Shown piece after piece: positions 26,332-35,902 of a stretch of 64,000 nucleotides of DNA. Where the stretch lies: positions 1-64,000 of the forward strand of contig JABHEG010000146.1 of assembly GCA_018676675.1 (NCBI GenBank), in the 5' to 3' direction. Position 1 is the stretch's first letter, and every line of letters starts with the position of its first letter. The DNA comes from Lentisphaerota bacterium. Lineage in GTDB: Bacteria; Verrucomicrobiota; Lentisphaeria; Oligosphaerales; JABHEG01. Under the pieces are notes generated by a model. That model worked only from the letters and a program-made list of their open reading frames with translations. It searched no databases and was not told where the DNA came from. A program made the position numbers and the translations under genes.

Positions 26332-26599
26332 GGGGCTGTCCCAGAAATGGGCACAGCCTGCTGTTTTTCGCCCCAACGGGGCCGATTCATCGTAGCCCAG
26401 GGCAATGGCCCTGGGGATAGACGAAGCAGTGGTATGTGCCCTGTCGGGGCACTTCAACAGATTGGTGTTCAATGAGTTGAAGCGCACTTCCAGCGCGCGT
26501 GAATGTGCTGCTTTCTTCCCCAGGCCGGTGGCCTGGGCTACGTTGCAGATGCCCTTTCAGGGCTCAAGGCCATGGCTTGTTCCACTTCTGGGGCAGCCC
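26332..26599. repeat. R2 composite palindromic element, full copy
   Basis: The 268-bp unit is bounded by 19-nt inverted ends (26332-26350 and 26581-26599, 17 of 19 matching, starting GGGGCTG). Inside are five GC-rich hairpins: 26370-26382, 26396-26415 (CCCAGGGC-AATG-GCCCTGGG), 26437-26451, 26519-26537 (CCCAGGCC-GGT-GGCCTGGG) and 26551-26563. A shortened relative is at 40751-40813. No open frame in it looks real. It fills the convergent junction between the beta-helix gene and the TIM-barrel hydrolase gene. Confidence 0.8.
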
Positions 26600-26628
26600 C
26601 AGCAATGTAGGCCTTGCTGGAGTTGCGT
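26600..26628 (+). repeat. Dispersed repeat family R1, copy 5
   Basis: This 29-nt copy directly follows the right inverted end of the R2 element and is a near-identical direct repeat of 26303-26331. The next 59 bp up to the stop of the leftward gene at 26688 hold nothing recognisable. Confidence 0.8.
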
Positions 26629-26687
26629 TCTTCCAGCGCTGAATCACGCCGCCCCCGGCTCCAGTCTTACTGCCATTCGGACCTGTC

Positions 26688-29213
26688 CTACTCCCTCCAG
26701 GCCGACAGCTCGAAGACGACCTCCTTCTCCTGGCCCGGTTCCGGAAACAGGACACGGAACCGGTCAATGGTGGTGGGGCTGAAACAAGCGGTCGTTGTCG
26801 CGGACGGGTAATGATGGTGACAGGGCGGATCATCCGGCACGGCCTCGGCCGGTAGGGTGCGCCACTGTCCATCAGCTTGAATCTGGATCTGGAAGGCCAC
26901 GCCGGGCGTCACAATCGCTCGGACACGACTGACCTCCGTCTGCTTGCTCGCCCGCACCTCGACCCAGCGCCCGGGGCTCCGGAAGTCCTTACCCGACCAT
27001 CCCGCGATTCTGGCCTTCGAGTACTTGTTCCCCACGACCCATTGGGTGCCGGGGTAGCCGTCAATCATGCGGTACCAGACTTTCCGGGCAGCTTTCTCGG
27101 GATCCGGGAAACCCCACGACGCATGGAGGCGCGCACCATCACGATACGTGAAGACTGACGGATTGGCAGACCAGAACTCACTCTCGACCCGCTTCACTTC
27201 AGCCCGGACCGCTGACAGCGTGGGCAGGGCGGCCATTTTCGGCTCCAACGAGGTGACGTAGATGTGAGTTTCGAGCGGTTCGAAGGTCTCGTGAAAGCGG
27301 CCATCCGTGACCCGGATGTCCCGATCTTCCGAAATGACATGCAGTTGCCGATCGGCCAACTTGGGAATGACCAGTTGGGTGTCGACCCCGTCCAGACCGG
27401 CGTTTGCAGCCACCACCAGCCAGTCTGTTCCGCGTTTCCACGCGACAATATGAACGCTATTGCTTGCACAGGTGGGGGCCGGATCCGCTGTGCGTTCGGT
27501 CAGCCACGGCAGCAACACGACTGTCTCGTGGACGTGGTGTTCGAACCCTCGCCAGAACCAGGGGAACGCGTTGCGGAGATAGAATCCCTGGGTCTGAAAA
27601 CTGTAGTAGAAGAGGCCACGCGCACCCAACGCAACAGCCAGCCACGGCATCGTGCGAATCTCATCGAAGGTCGGAGGCCGGCGGAAGCCATGCGCACGCT
27701 TCTCAAGCGTCGTCGTGAAGTGCGTCTCGTAGTTGAACGCTTGCGGGATGAACCAGAGACCTGAGCTCGCGGCCTGGGCTGCGGCACCATCGCGCATATC
27801 GCGAATCAGCCCAGCCATTGGCCCGGGTATCGGGTAGTTGTCCACCATCATGGCATCTGAAACGCGGTAGTAGGACGTCTGGAAACTGTTGTTGCAGCCG
27901 ACGGCAAGGTGGTAGGGATCCGCCTTGCGGACCAGATCGCACAGGGACAGGAGTTTGGCGCGGGGGCAGTCACCGGGGTTGGGCTCATCGAATAGATAGT
28001 AGCCGAGGAGCGCGGGGGAATCCTTCAGGCGGTCGATGTAGGCGACGGCGGGTGCGGGCTCCAGCTCGGGATCGTGGTAGATGTGCTGTCTGCGCTTCGT
28101 CTTCCCTTTCATTCGCGGCACGACAAGCAACCCCGCCTTTTCTGCGGCATTCATGTAGGCATCGTTGACCGGCGCGTAGCTGTGCGCCGCATTGAAGCCC
28201 ATCTTCTTGAGAAGGGCGAACTGGCTGGTGGGCGACGAGTACATGCCGAAGGGGAAGAACGGCTTCCCATCCACGAGGGTCACTCCATCGTCCCTCAGTG
28301 TGATTTCACGACCGCCCGGCGGATACTGCTTCACCTTAGACGCTTTCTCCCAGAGCACCTTGCCACCCCGCATTGCCGCCATCTTCAGCGTGACCGACTC
28401 GTCGTCTTCCATCTCAGGTTTGGTGAACGAGACCTCACCGCCGTCGGCGAGGTCCTCACCCGTCAGTTCCTTTGAGTCAATCACTGTGCCATCCGCTCTC
28501 TCCAAGGAGAATCGGGCCGTTCCCGCTCCGACGTCCTCAGCCGTCGTCCGACACTCCCATCGTGCGGAGATGTGATCCTCCGGCTTTGTGTGGAAGAAGC
28601 CCTGATGGAATGAAGGTGAAGTGAGGAACCACTCCACGGAACGGGGATCGGAGAGCTCAAACGTGTGGAGTCTCAGGTTATCCATGTGAATGACGGCAGG
28701 ATGGGGTGGCCGGGTGAGGACGAGTGTCACGCTCTGGACGGCGTCAAGACGCAGACCGCCCTCGGCTGCAAGCCAGAGAGGCAGCCTGATGGTGGACCAT
28801 TTTCCGGGTGCAACGCTTCGGGGGCCGACCCAGCGCCCGTCCGGCTCTGAGGTCAACACCATCTTGACCAGCACGTCATCGTCGCTTTCGACGTGGAGGT
28901 CAATCAGTAATTCTGCAGCGTTCCGCCAGTCGCGGGGCGCCTCGAGGGCTGGGAGTTCAATGCCGCAACTGGGCCATTGCGCGGCGCCTTCCTCGTATCG
29001 CTCGAAAACCATGCGGAGTGACCGCGTTCCCCGGGAAGTCAGCTCAGTGGAGACAGAACACTTCGCCCCACCTCCTGTGCTGACCGCGGAGCCCTGAAAC
29101 GTCTTCTCGAAGTCAGCGACTTGCTTTGCCTGTCCGGCTGCGTGCCCGGCTGGGATGATGAGGGTACAGACGGCGATCAGAGCAGACACCCACAGCACGC
29201 CAAGATGTTCCAT
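26688..29213 (-). CDS. Secreted TIM-barrel glycoside hydrolase-like protein
   Basis: This encodes 841 aa from the ATG at 29213 (GGGAG upstream; signal peptide ending GHAA-G). Residues about 30-190 resemble a CBM-type sandwich and 200-310 an Ig-like domain. The TIM barrel starts at LVDGKPFFPFGMY, with YYLFDEPN (probable acid/base Glu), MMVDNYPI and LGARGLFYYSFQ as its core. The C-terminal 150 residues are F5/8-type-like. It is a paralogue of the 46787-48904 product. GH2/GH42-like chemistry is likely but the substrate is unknown. It is transcribed alone and diverges from the sulfatase pair to its right. Confidence 0.78.
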   Translation of the reverse strand: MEHLGVLWVSALIAVCTLIIPAGHAAGQAKQVADFEKTFQGSAVSTGGGAKCSVSTELTSRGTRSLRMVFERYEEGAAQWPSCGIELPALEAPRDWRNAAELLIDLHVESDDDVLVKMVLTSEPDGRWVGPRSVAPGKWSTIRLPLWLAAEGGLRLDAVQSVTLVLTRPPHPAVIHMDNLRLHTFELSDPRSVEWFLTSPSFHQGFFHTKPEDHISARWECRTTAEDVGAGTARFSLERADGTVIDSKELTGEDLADGGEVSFTKPEMEDDESVTLKMAAMRGGKVLWEKASKVKQYPPGGREITLRDDGVTLVDGKPFFPFGMYSSPTSQFALLKKMGFNAAHSYAPVNDAYMNAAEKAGLLVVPRMKGKTKRRQHIYHDPELEPAPAVAYIDRLKDSPALLGYYLFDEPNPGDCPRAKLLSLCDLVRKADPYHLAVGCNNSFQTSYYRVSDAMMVDNYPIPGPMAGLIRDMRDGAAAQAASSGLWFIPQAFNYETHFTTTLEKRAHGFRRPPTFDEIRTMPWLAVALGARGLFYYSFQTQGFYLRNAFPWFWRGFEHHVHETVVLLPWLTERTADPAPTCASNSVHIVAWKRGTDWLVVAANAGLDGVDTQLVIPKLADRQLHVISEDRDIRVTDGRFHETFEPLETHIYVTSLEPKMAALPTLSAVRAEVKRVESEFWSANPSVFTYRDGARLHASWGFPDPEKAARKVWYRMIDGYPGTQWVVGNKYSKARIAGWSGKDFRSPGRWVEVRASKQTEVSRVRAIVTPGVAFQIQIQADGQWRTLPAEAVPDDPPCHHHYPSATTTACFSPTTIDRFRVLFPEPGQEKEVVFELSAWRE

Positions 29214-29482
29214 GGTACGGGCTCCCGGTTCTGGATATGACAAGAAGGGCCTGGGATTCGTCAATGCCATCTCGCTCACCCACGGCACAGCCGAGCTTGC
29301 GAGACGGGCGGAGCCAACGCCGTGGGGGTCGTCTCACGGCTTAAGTCAACGCCATTCACCATTAGGCCATGGCCTCTTTTGCCCTTAACTTAGTGCTGTT
29401 CGGTGCTGGCGCGTGGAGTTTCCGGGAAACGGTGTCGCCCCGACTGCCGGCAGACAGCTCGGAGTTAAGGAGTAGAACTCAT
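29214..29482. other. Divergent promoter region
   Basis: These 269 bp separate the leftward TIM-barrel hydrolase gene from the rightward sulfatase pair. I see no coding sequence or strong promoter consensus. AAGGAG lies ten bases before the ATG at 29483 and decides that start over the in-frame ATG at 29369, which would bury the Tat signal. Confidence 0.5.
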
Positions 29483-31402
29483 ATGGACAGACGAACCTTC
29501 ACCCAACTGGCCGTGACAACCGGCATCGCGGCGGCAACTCCCGCCTCTCTGGCCGCCGCCGAGCCCACCAAGCCCAACCTGGTGATCATCCACACGGACG
29601 AGCATAATTTCCGTACCCTCGGCTGTTACCGTGAGCAGCTGTCGGCGGACCAAGCCTTTGTCTGGGGTAAAGGTGTGAAGGTGGATACGCCGCACATCGA
29701 CTCGCTGGCCCGCGATGGGGCACTGTGCACCAGCTACTACGCTGCTTCACCGGTTTGCACGCCCTCACGGGCATCGCTCATCTCCGGACTCTACCCGCAG
29801 GCGACCGGGGCCCCCACCAATAACCTCCATCTCAATGACGATGTGGTTACGTTCGCCGAGATTCTCAGACGCAATGGTTACGCCACCTCCTACGTGGGCA
29901 AATGGCACCTCGATGGAACGGCCAAACCCGGGTTCGCCCCCAAACGGAAATTCGGCTTCAGTGACAACCGCTACATGTTTAACCGTGGGCACTGGAAGCA
30001 GCTGGAAGACACACCGGATGGTCCACGCGTGAAGGCTCGCGATGGCAAGGACAAGCCCAGCTACAACGTCGCCGGAGCAGATGAGACGTCCTTCGCCACC
30101 GATTTCCTGACCGACCGCACGATCGAGATCATCAAGCGGGACAAGGGCAAGCCGTTTTGTGTGCTCCTGTCGCTCCCCGATCCACACGGGCCGAATACCG
30201 TTCGTCCTCCCTATGACACCATGTACGAGAAAATGGTCTTCGAGAACCCCCGCACCATGGATGTGGATGACGCGACGATGCCGAAGTGGGTGACCCTGGG
30301 ACGCAAGAACGTCGCGAGGAACCTGAACCAGAAACAGATGGCCCAGTATTTCGGCACGGTGCGGTGCATCGACGACAATGTCGGCAAGATCCTGGATTAC
30401 CTCAAGAGTCAGGACCTGGCGAAGAGCACCATCGTGGTCTTCACCTCCGACCACGGCGACCTGATGGGAGAGCACAAGAAGCACAACAAGGGACTTCCCT
30501 ACGAGACGTCGGCCGGGATTCCGTTCGTGATCCGCTATCCCGGGAAGATCCGGCCAGGGAAGATCATCCACACCGCCTACACGAACGCGGACTTCGCCCC
30601 GACCATTCTCAGCATGATGGGCTACGCAGGGCAACTGCCGGGATGCCATGGCAGCGATACCGCGGCGGATTTCCTCGGGCCGGACACTCAGGTCTGTGAC
30701 GACAGGATTACGTACTTCACCAACGCGGGGAGTCGCTGGGTGGCTGCGGTCAACCATCGCTACAAGCTTGTCCTCTCCCGGAACGACCGCCCCTGGCTGT
30801 TCGATCTGCAGAAGGACCCCGACGAACTGACCAACTTCATCAACCATCCGGAGTACGCTGAGACCGCCAAGAGGTTCATCAACCATCTCGTTGCAGCTCT
30901 CAAGCAATACAGTGACCGTGTCCTGGATGGGCCGGATCTTATCACCGACCCCAACGGCCAGCCCGCACCTGAGGCCCCCGACAAGCGGAAGAAGAACGCT
31001 CCATCGGCCAATAGGATACTCAAGCCTCAGGACGAGGCGGCGACCGGCCACCTGATTGATGCGGCCGATCTCGAAGAGGACGCCTCCGGAGCCAAACCGA
31101 GGGCCTGGACGCGAGCCCTGACGGTTCCTCCCGGCAGCTTCGCAGCCAACACAACCTACGAACTCACCATCGACTGGGAGTCCAAAGGCTTGAGGGGGAA
31201 GGCTGATTTCTTTGCCAACTTCATCTGCGATGGGCCGGGCGGACGCAAGAAGCAGTTGGCCACCTGGAAGGGCGACGTCGGCAAGACAGGGACGCTCACC
31301 AAGGAGCTCGCCACCGATGGATCAGAGAAGTGGACACTGGCCGTCGGGGTCAGAGGAAGCGGTCATCTCATCGTCAAACGGATTCGCATCAAGAGGAAGT
31401 AA
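29483..31402 (+). CDS. Tat-exported sulfatase (S1 family)
   Basis: This encodes 639 aa with a twin-arginine signal (MDRRTFTQ) ending near SLAAA-E. The formylglycine motif is C92-T-P-S-R. IIHTDEHNFRTLGCY provides the first metal ligands and FTSDHGDLMGEH the second set, as in periplasmic glycan sulfatases. The C-terminal 130 residues after a Lys/Pro-rich linker are a beta-sandwich that could bind substrate. It removes sulfate from a glycan in the periplasm after Cys oxidation. It is followed four bases later by a second, leaderless sulfatase gene, so the two are translated from one transcript. Confidence 0.93.
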   Translation: MDRRTFTQLAVTTGIAAATPASLAAAEPTKPNLVIIHTDEHNFRTLGCYREQLSADQAFVWGKGVKVDTPHIDSLARDGALCTSYYAASPVCTPSRASLISGLYPQATGAPTNNLHLNDDVVTFAEILRRNGYATSYVGKWHLDGTAKPGFAPKRKFGFSDNRYMFNRGHWKQLEDTPDGPRVKARDGKDKPSYNVAGADETSFATDFLTDRTIEIIKRDKGKPFCVLLSLPDPHGPNTVRPPYDTMYEKMVFENPRTMDVDDATMPKWVTLGRKNVARNLNQKQMAQYFGTVRCIDDNVGKILDYLKSQDLAKSTIVVFTSDHGDLMGEHKKHNKGLPYETSAGIPFVIRYPGKIRPGKIIHTAYTNADFAPTILSMMGYAGQLPGCHGSDTAADFLGPDTQVCDDRITYFTNAGSRWVAAVNHRYKLVLSRNDRPWLFDLQKDPDELTNFINHPEYAETAKRFINHLVAALKQYSDRVLDGPDLITDPNGQPAPEAPDKRKKNAPSANRILKPQDEAATGHLIDAADLEEDASGAKPRAWTRALTVPPGSFAANTTYELTIDWESKGLRGKADFFANFICDGPGGRKKQLATWKGDVGKTGTLTKELATDGSEKWTLAVGVRGSGHLIVKRIRIKRK

Positions 31403-31406
31403 CAGT

Positions 31407-32987
31407 ATGGCCAACCCTCCCCTCCCCAACGTAGTCTACATCTATGGTGATGACCTGGGCCGCGGCCTCCTGTCGTGCTACGGGCAGACGCGGTTCCAAA
31501 CGCCCAACATTGACCGAATTGCGGCCGAAGGCGTGCGTTTCACGCGGTCCTACGGCTGTGTCTTTTGCGCTCCGGCCCGGGCCAGCCTGCTGCTTGGGCG
31601 GCACGACTGCCATGCGGGGCGTTGGTCGTTCACCACCGCCGGCATCTACCAGATGATCCACACAGGCGAGATGGCCTACGACGACATCCGCGAGGTCATC
31701 AATAACACCGGTATCCAAGCTGCCGAGGACGACGTTTTCCTGCCCCAGCTCTTCCAGCGGACGGGCTACGTCACGGGCCAGGTAGGCAAGCTTGAGTGGG
31801 GCTTTGCCACCACGCCGGAGCGAATGCGCCGTCACGGCTGGGACTACCATTACGGTTACTATGACCATCGCATGTGTCATGGCTTCTATCCTGCCTATAT
31901 GTTCGAGAACGGAGAGCAGGTCGATATCCCCGGCAACACCCGGGTGGACTGTGGGAAGAACCCAACCGGTGACACTCCGGAGAACCGCGCGTTGCGGCGG
32001 GATCGTACGGGTAAGGCGGCCTATTCCCAGGACCTCTTTGATGACAAGGCCGTCGCGTTTCTCCGCGAAAACCGCAGCAAGCCCTTCTTCCTCTACCTGC
32101 CATCGCAGCTGCCACACGGACCGATCGATGTTCCCGCCATCGATCCCGCGGTTGCCGGACACCCTGAACTGACCGAATACGAGCAGGAGTACGCCAGCAT
32201 GGTCCTTCGCCTTGACCAGAGCGTTGGGCGGATCCTGGACGAGCTGGATGCCCTCGGTCTCACAGACAACACAATCGTCCTGTTCAGCTCAGACAACGGA
32301 CACACCATCTACTACCCGTGCGAGGGCCGGACAGGCACACCCCAGACGACCAAAGCCGGCGAGAAACTGAATAACATCACGACGCGTTTTACCACAGAAC
32401 TGTGCGGCGATGTGTTCAACGGCAACGATGGCATGTCGGGACTCAAGACGACCAACTGGGAAGGTGGACCCCGTATTCCGTATCTGGTCCGCTGGCCGGG
32501 TGTCAGCGCTCCGGGGAGCGTGTCTGATCACATGTTTGCCAACTACGACCTCTTCGCCACCTTTGCAGAACTCCTGAGTCAGCCCGTTCCCCCTGAGAAG
32601 GACAGTGTCTCCCTCCTGCCCACGCTGCGTGGCGATCCGCAGCATCAGCGCAAGCACGACCACATCGTGTACGCATCGTTCACCCATGGCGGCGCTTTGG
32701 TCACGGACGACGGCTGGAAGCTGAGGCACATCGGCGTCAACGACACCTGCCAGCTCTACTTCCTGCCCGACGATTACCGCGAGGAGAACGATCTGGCCGA
32801 CACGTACCCGGATAGGGTCGTCGAACTCAGGGCCAAACTCGTGGACGAGTGCGAGGGAGACCTGGCCAACGGCCACATCGGCGCTCATAGACCCCCGTAC
32901 GCCAATGAAGCCGTTCAGGATTTCATCTCCCGCCCGTTCACGCCGGAGGAGGCCATCCGGAAAGCCCGGGAGATGGCATCCGGGTAA
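31407..32987 (+). CDS. Cytoplasmic-type sulfatase (S1 family) without signal peptide
   Basis: This encodes 526 aa. The ATG is four bases after the preceding stop, with AGAGGAAG over that stop. IYGDDLGRGLLSCYGQ gives the N-terminal metal ligands, and the modification motif is C54-A-P-A-R, a CxPAR variant of the common CxPSR. LFSSDNGHTIYY carries the later Asp-Asn ligands. There is no signal or membrane segment, so unlike its operon partner it should act in the cytoplasm on imported sulfated sugars. This split suggests sequential desulfation, outside then inside. Confidence 0.9.
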   Translation: MANPPLPNVVYIYGDDLGRGLLSCYGQTRFQTPNIDRIAAEGVRFTRSYGCVFCAPARASLLLGRHDCHAGRWSFTTAGIYQMIHTGEMAYDDIREVINNTGIQAAEDDVFLPQLFQRTGYVTGQVGKLEWGFATTPERMRRHGWDYHYGYYDHRMCHGFYPAYMFENGEQVDIPGNTRVDCGKNPTGDTPENRALRRDRTGKAAYSQDLFDDKAVAFLRENRSKPFFLYLPSQLPHGPIDVPAIDPAVAGHPELTEYEQEYASMVLRLDQSVGRILDELDALGLTDNTIVLFSSDNGHTIYYPCEGRTGTPQTTKAGEKLNNITTRFTTELCGDVFNGNDGMSGLKTTNWEGGPRIPYLVRWPGVSAPGSVSDHMFANYDLFATFAELLSQPVPPEKDSVSLLPTLRGDPQHQRKHDHIVYASFTHGGALVTDDGWKLRHIGVNDTCQLYFLPDDYREENDLADTYPDRVVELRAKLVDECEGDLANGHIGAHRPPYANEAVQDFISRPFTPEEAIRKAREMASG

Positions 32988-33026
32988 GCGTTGACCACGA
33001 ACGGGTTATGCCCCCAGCATGGCGGC

Positions 33027-33063
33027 GTTTGTCGTGAGGTGCGTAGAGCAGCGGAGTGCCGTC
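33027..33063 (+). repeat. Dispersed repeat family R1, copy 6 (variant)
   Basis: This copy lies in the 105-bp convergent gap between the sulfatase stop and the LamG gene stop. It starts GTTTGTCGTGAGGTGCGTAG and ends GCGGAGTGCCGTC, the latter shared with the minus-strand copy at 5861-5899. Confidence 0.65.
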
Positions 33064-33092
33064 TTCCCTGCCTATCTCAGCGCCATTCCGGG

Positions 33093-35876
33093 CTACTTCT
33101 GCTCTTCGACGACCGGCCATCCGTTGCGAAAGGCGTCGGCCACGCCCGATGGGGAAAGGGCGGCGGCATGGAGTCGGATTGGGCCGATATCCCCCCGGTA
33201 GCGTCGGCCGCCACCATAGGCCCAACCGATGTGGTATTTGGTCCCGACCATGAAGAACTCGAAGCCGGGCGTTTCCGGGTCGTACTCAGCTTCGCCTGTA
33301 GGTTCACCGTCGATGTACAGGACGACCTTGCCGTCCTTGTGCGTCGTGACAATGTGCAGCCACGTGTTGCAGGGCACGCGCTTCTCGATGCGGACCTCGC
33401 CCGTGCCGTGCCAGCGATCCTCAGGCAGTCGTCGGTCATTCTGATAGTACAGCAAGCACGTCCCATCGGTTGCGTTGAAGCGGCGGAACTCAAGTCGTGC
33501 GTTCCAGCGGAAGTTCAGCAGGGACATGGTTGCCCCGGTGGGCGACAGTTGCGGCCGGGCCCAGAACTCATACGAGAAGGACTCCAACGGGAACAGCGTC
33601 TTGATCTGACCCACGGGCGCTTTGTAGTCCAACGGTAACAGGCGCGGCTTGAGCGGGATTGTTGCCCCGTCCTCCTCGCCGTCAAAGCGCAGGAAACCAC
33701 GTCCGTTCTCCTGCAGCCACTGCGGGCTGCCCTCAAGCATGAGGTGGTGCCCGTTGTGACTCACGTCATAGACGCCTCTGGTCGCTTCGGCATCCATCGG
33801 CAGGTCGATGAGAACGTCGTTTCGGGTCACGAGGTCGGTGGGGACAGGTCTCGGGGTCTGGTCCGGGGTCTGGTCGGGGGCCAGAGCTGAGACCGCCACG
33901 TCGTCAAGCCAGACGCAGCCGGCTCCGTCGAGCTCGAACACAACGTTCGTGCAATCGCGTTTCTTGAAGACATCGGTGATGAAGGAGAACCGCGTCCATT
34001 CAGTGTCACCCCGGGCATCCATGTAGAAGATCTGTTCGGGCTTGTCGCTGTATGAGTATGCCGTTCTCAGCTGCAGTCCTCGCCCGGTGACGCCTCTCGA
34101 TCTGCACCATCCACGTACCCACCAACGTTCTGCATTTGCCTCAATGGCATGTTGATAGATCTGGACCCAGCCCTTGCCGGGGCCGTCGATGCGCAGCGAA
34201 TGGGAATCTCTCCGCCCAACTCCGGCATCCACTTTGGCGTCACGCCAGACCGTCATCGACTTGGGGTCGGGTCGAGTGGATGTCTCGGCAAAGGTGCTTC
34301 CCGCCGGGTTGAACACCGCGAACGCCTCGGCATGCTCGGCCACCTCCGGAGAGACTGTGGAGGCCGCAAATATCTTTCGGGCCTCGGACATGGGCATGCC
34401 GGTCATGGTGACGCTGAAACGGCGTTCGTGACCTGGGAGGACGGGGTCACCGTTGCCGGTTTCGCGGTGATGGAAGTCGTAACCCCAGTGGCAGAGGCCC
34501 AACTCGAAACGACGTTTCGGGTCACGTTCCCAATCAAGACCAAGCTCGAATGTCGGACATGCGCCGGAGTCGGGATAGAGGAGATTCGTGAATTTGCCCC
34601 AGCGTGTCTCCCGATTGGCACATGGGGCCAAGTGGTCGATCAGAGGATAGCGATACCATTTGAGGTCCGGGGCCTGGTAGAGGTGCCAACGGTGCTCGGC
34701 CGCATTCCAGCGGTAGGTGACTTCCGGGCCGGGCGGACGGTTGTTTTGGGTCAGCGGATCGATCAGTTCGAACGCGTTTATCTTGAACGGTCCCTCGGAG
34801 GTGAAGGTGAGATGGGTCTTGTACTCGTATCGGTAGACCCCCCGTACCTCGTCGAAGCGCACGACACACTGGTGTTCGGCTTTGGCTGTGTCCGGGCGGT
34901 TGGTGTCAAAGGCCATGTGCAGCTGCTCGCCTGTCCGGCTGACGCGGAGGGCATCGGGAAGCTCGCCAACCAGGGGCAACACGCCATGGCCCGGGCCCGG
35001 TGTGATTGCAGGCCCGTACCACGTGTAATACGATGGCCGGTTCCCCGGCTTGAGTTTGATGTTGCCGATGGTGAGGGCGCCGACATTGCCGCGAGTGGCC
35101 TTGTGAAAGCGCGCGATCGGCTCGAACCCGTCAAAGAGAATGGCGTGTTCGCCGTCCTGTTCGAAGTGGAAGTCCGGCTGGTGTTTCGGCGGCGTGAGCG
35201 GGACCGGGGACAATGGGGTCACGGCGTATCTGTCTATGGTGACGTCACTGCGCCAGACGGAAAGCCCCATCTGCCCTTCTGTGTGCGGCAAGTTGCGGTC
35301 CCAGTAGTCCAGGACCTTTTCTCCATCAAGTGTGGCGACGATGTGTGCCCCTCGGCTGACGACGTCGAGTCGGTGAGCTGCTCCGACCGTGACCGGGCAC
35401 TTGGCGAATTGCAGGAATTCGCCAAGTGAGTCCCAGAGCGCCAGTTCCTTGCGGTGTCCTGAAAGGCTGAGTCGGTAGTGGTTCAACGGGCCCCGGTATC
35501 GCAACACGAGACCGACATCCCATCCGGAGACGTTCTCGGCGTAGTGGTAGCCCCAGCGGTACGTGCTTATGGGGGGGAGACGACGCGGTTGCTTCGCGCT
35601 TGAGTTGATGGTGAAGTCCACGGTGACGCGCGTATCCGGGCTCTGATCCCCAGGCAGCAGGCGCGTGTCCCAGCAGTTGGCTTTGCCTCGGATGGTCAGT
35701 CGTCCGTCCTGCTCGAGCCATTCAGCGGGGGTGGGGTGCAGCCCGATTGACGTATCCATTGACTGCGCGCGAGTCCAGGTCTCCAGCGGCACGGTCGACC
35801 ACGCGCCCTCCGCGGCTATGGCGGTCAGCAGGACGCACACCGGAACGGCCATCAGCCGCAGCGTTTTCTCCGTCAT
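33093..35876 (-). CDS. Secreted multidomain LamG protein, probable glycan-active
   Basis: This encodes 927 aa from the ATG at 35876 (GGAGGAACG upstream), with a signal peptide ending AAEGA-W. Residues about 25-225 look like a DUF1080/LamG-type sandwich, 240-510 a beta-rich domain with many aromatic residues (TRWGKFTNLLYPD), 540-680 a CBM4/9-like module, and 700-920 a clear LamG domain (ESFSYEFWARPQ, VVLYIDGEPTGE). I see no certain catalytic motif. It is 26 bp downstream of the heparinase-like gene and likely assists that enzyme by binding or exposing the polysaccharide. Confidence 0.75.
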   Translation of the reverse strand: MTEKTLRLMAVPVCVLLTAIAAEGAWSTVPLETWTRAQSMDTSIGLHPTPAEWLEQDGRLTIRGKANCWDTRLLPGDQSPDTRVTVDFTINSSAKQPRRLPPISTYRWGYHYAENVSGWDVGLVLRYRGPLNHYRLSLSGHRKELALWDSLGEFLQFAKCPVTVGAAHRLDVVSRGAHIVATLDGEKVLDYWDRNLPHTEGQMGLSVWRSDVTIDRYAVTPLSPVPLTPPKHQPDFHFEQDGEHAILFDGFEPIARFHKATRGNVGALTIGNIKLKPGNRPSYYTWYGPAITPGPGHGVLPLVGELPDALRVSRTGEQLHMAFDTNRPDTAKAEHQCVVRFDEVRGVYRYEYKTHLTFTSEGPFKINAFELIDPLTQNNRPPGPEVTYRWNAAEHRWHLYQAPDLKWYRYPLIDHLAPCANRETRWGKFTNLLYPDSGACPTFELGLDWERDPKRRFELGLCHWGYDFHHRETGNGDPVLPGHERRFSVTMTGMPMSEARKIFAASTVSPEVAEHAEAFAVFNPAGSTFAETSTRPDPKSMTVWRDAKVDAGVGRRDSHSLRIDGPGKGWVQIYQHAIEANAERWWVRGWCRSRGVTGRGLQLRTAYSYSDKPEQIFYMDARGDTEWTRFSFITDVFKKRDCTNVVFELDGAGCVWLDDVAVSALAPDQTPDQTPRPVPTDLVTRNDVLIDLPMDAEATRGVYDVSHNGHHLMLEGSPQWLQENGRGFLRFDGEEDGATIPLKPRLLPLDYKAPVGQIKTLFPLESFSYEFWARPQLSPTGATMSLLNFRWNARLEFRRFNATDGTCLLYYQNDRRLPEDRWHGTGEVRIEKRVPCNTWLHIVTTHKDGKVVLYIDGEPTGEAEYDPETPGFEFFMVGTKYHIGWAYGGGRRYRGDIGPIRLHAAALSPSGVADAFRNGWPVVEEQK

Positions 35877-35902
35877 CAGTTCGTTCCTCCGTTGGGAAAC
35901 GT

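Noticed and set aside
26285..26632. Possible CRISPR array because of repeated hairpins
   Set aside because: The hairpins differ from each other, spacing is irregular, there are only two R1 direct repeats, and no cas gene is present.
29369..29482. N-terminal extension of the sulfatase from the ATG at 29369
   Set aside because: It would place 38 residues before the twin-arginine signal, and the ATG at 29483 has AAGGAG upstream.
29765..31051. 428-codon minus-strand open frame
   Set aside because: It lies wholly inside the sulfatase gene at 29483-31402, opposite the CTPSR region, and has no start signal or domain.
34149..35429. 426-codon plus-strand open frame
   Set aside because: It is antisense to the LamG protein gene at 33093-35876, with no motif and no ribosome binding site.
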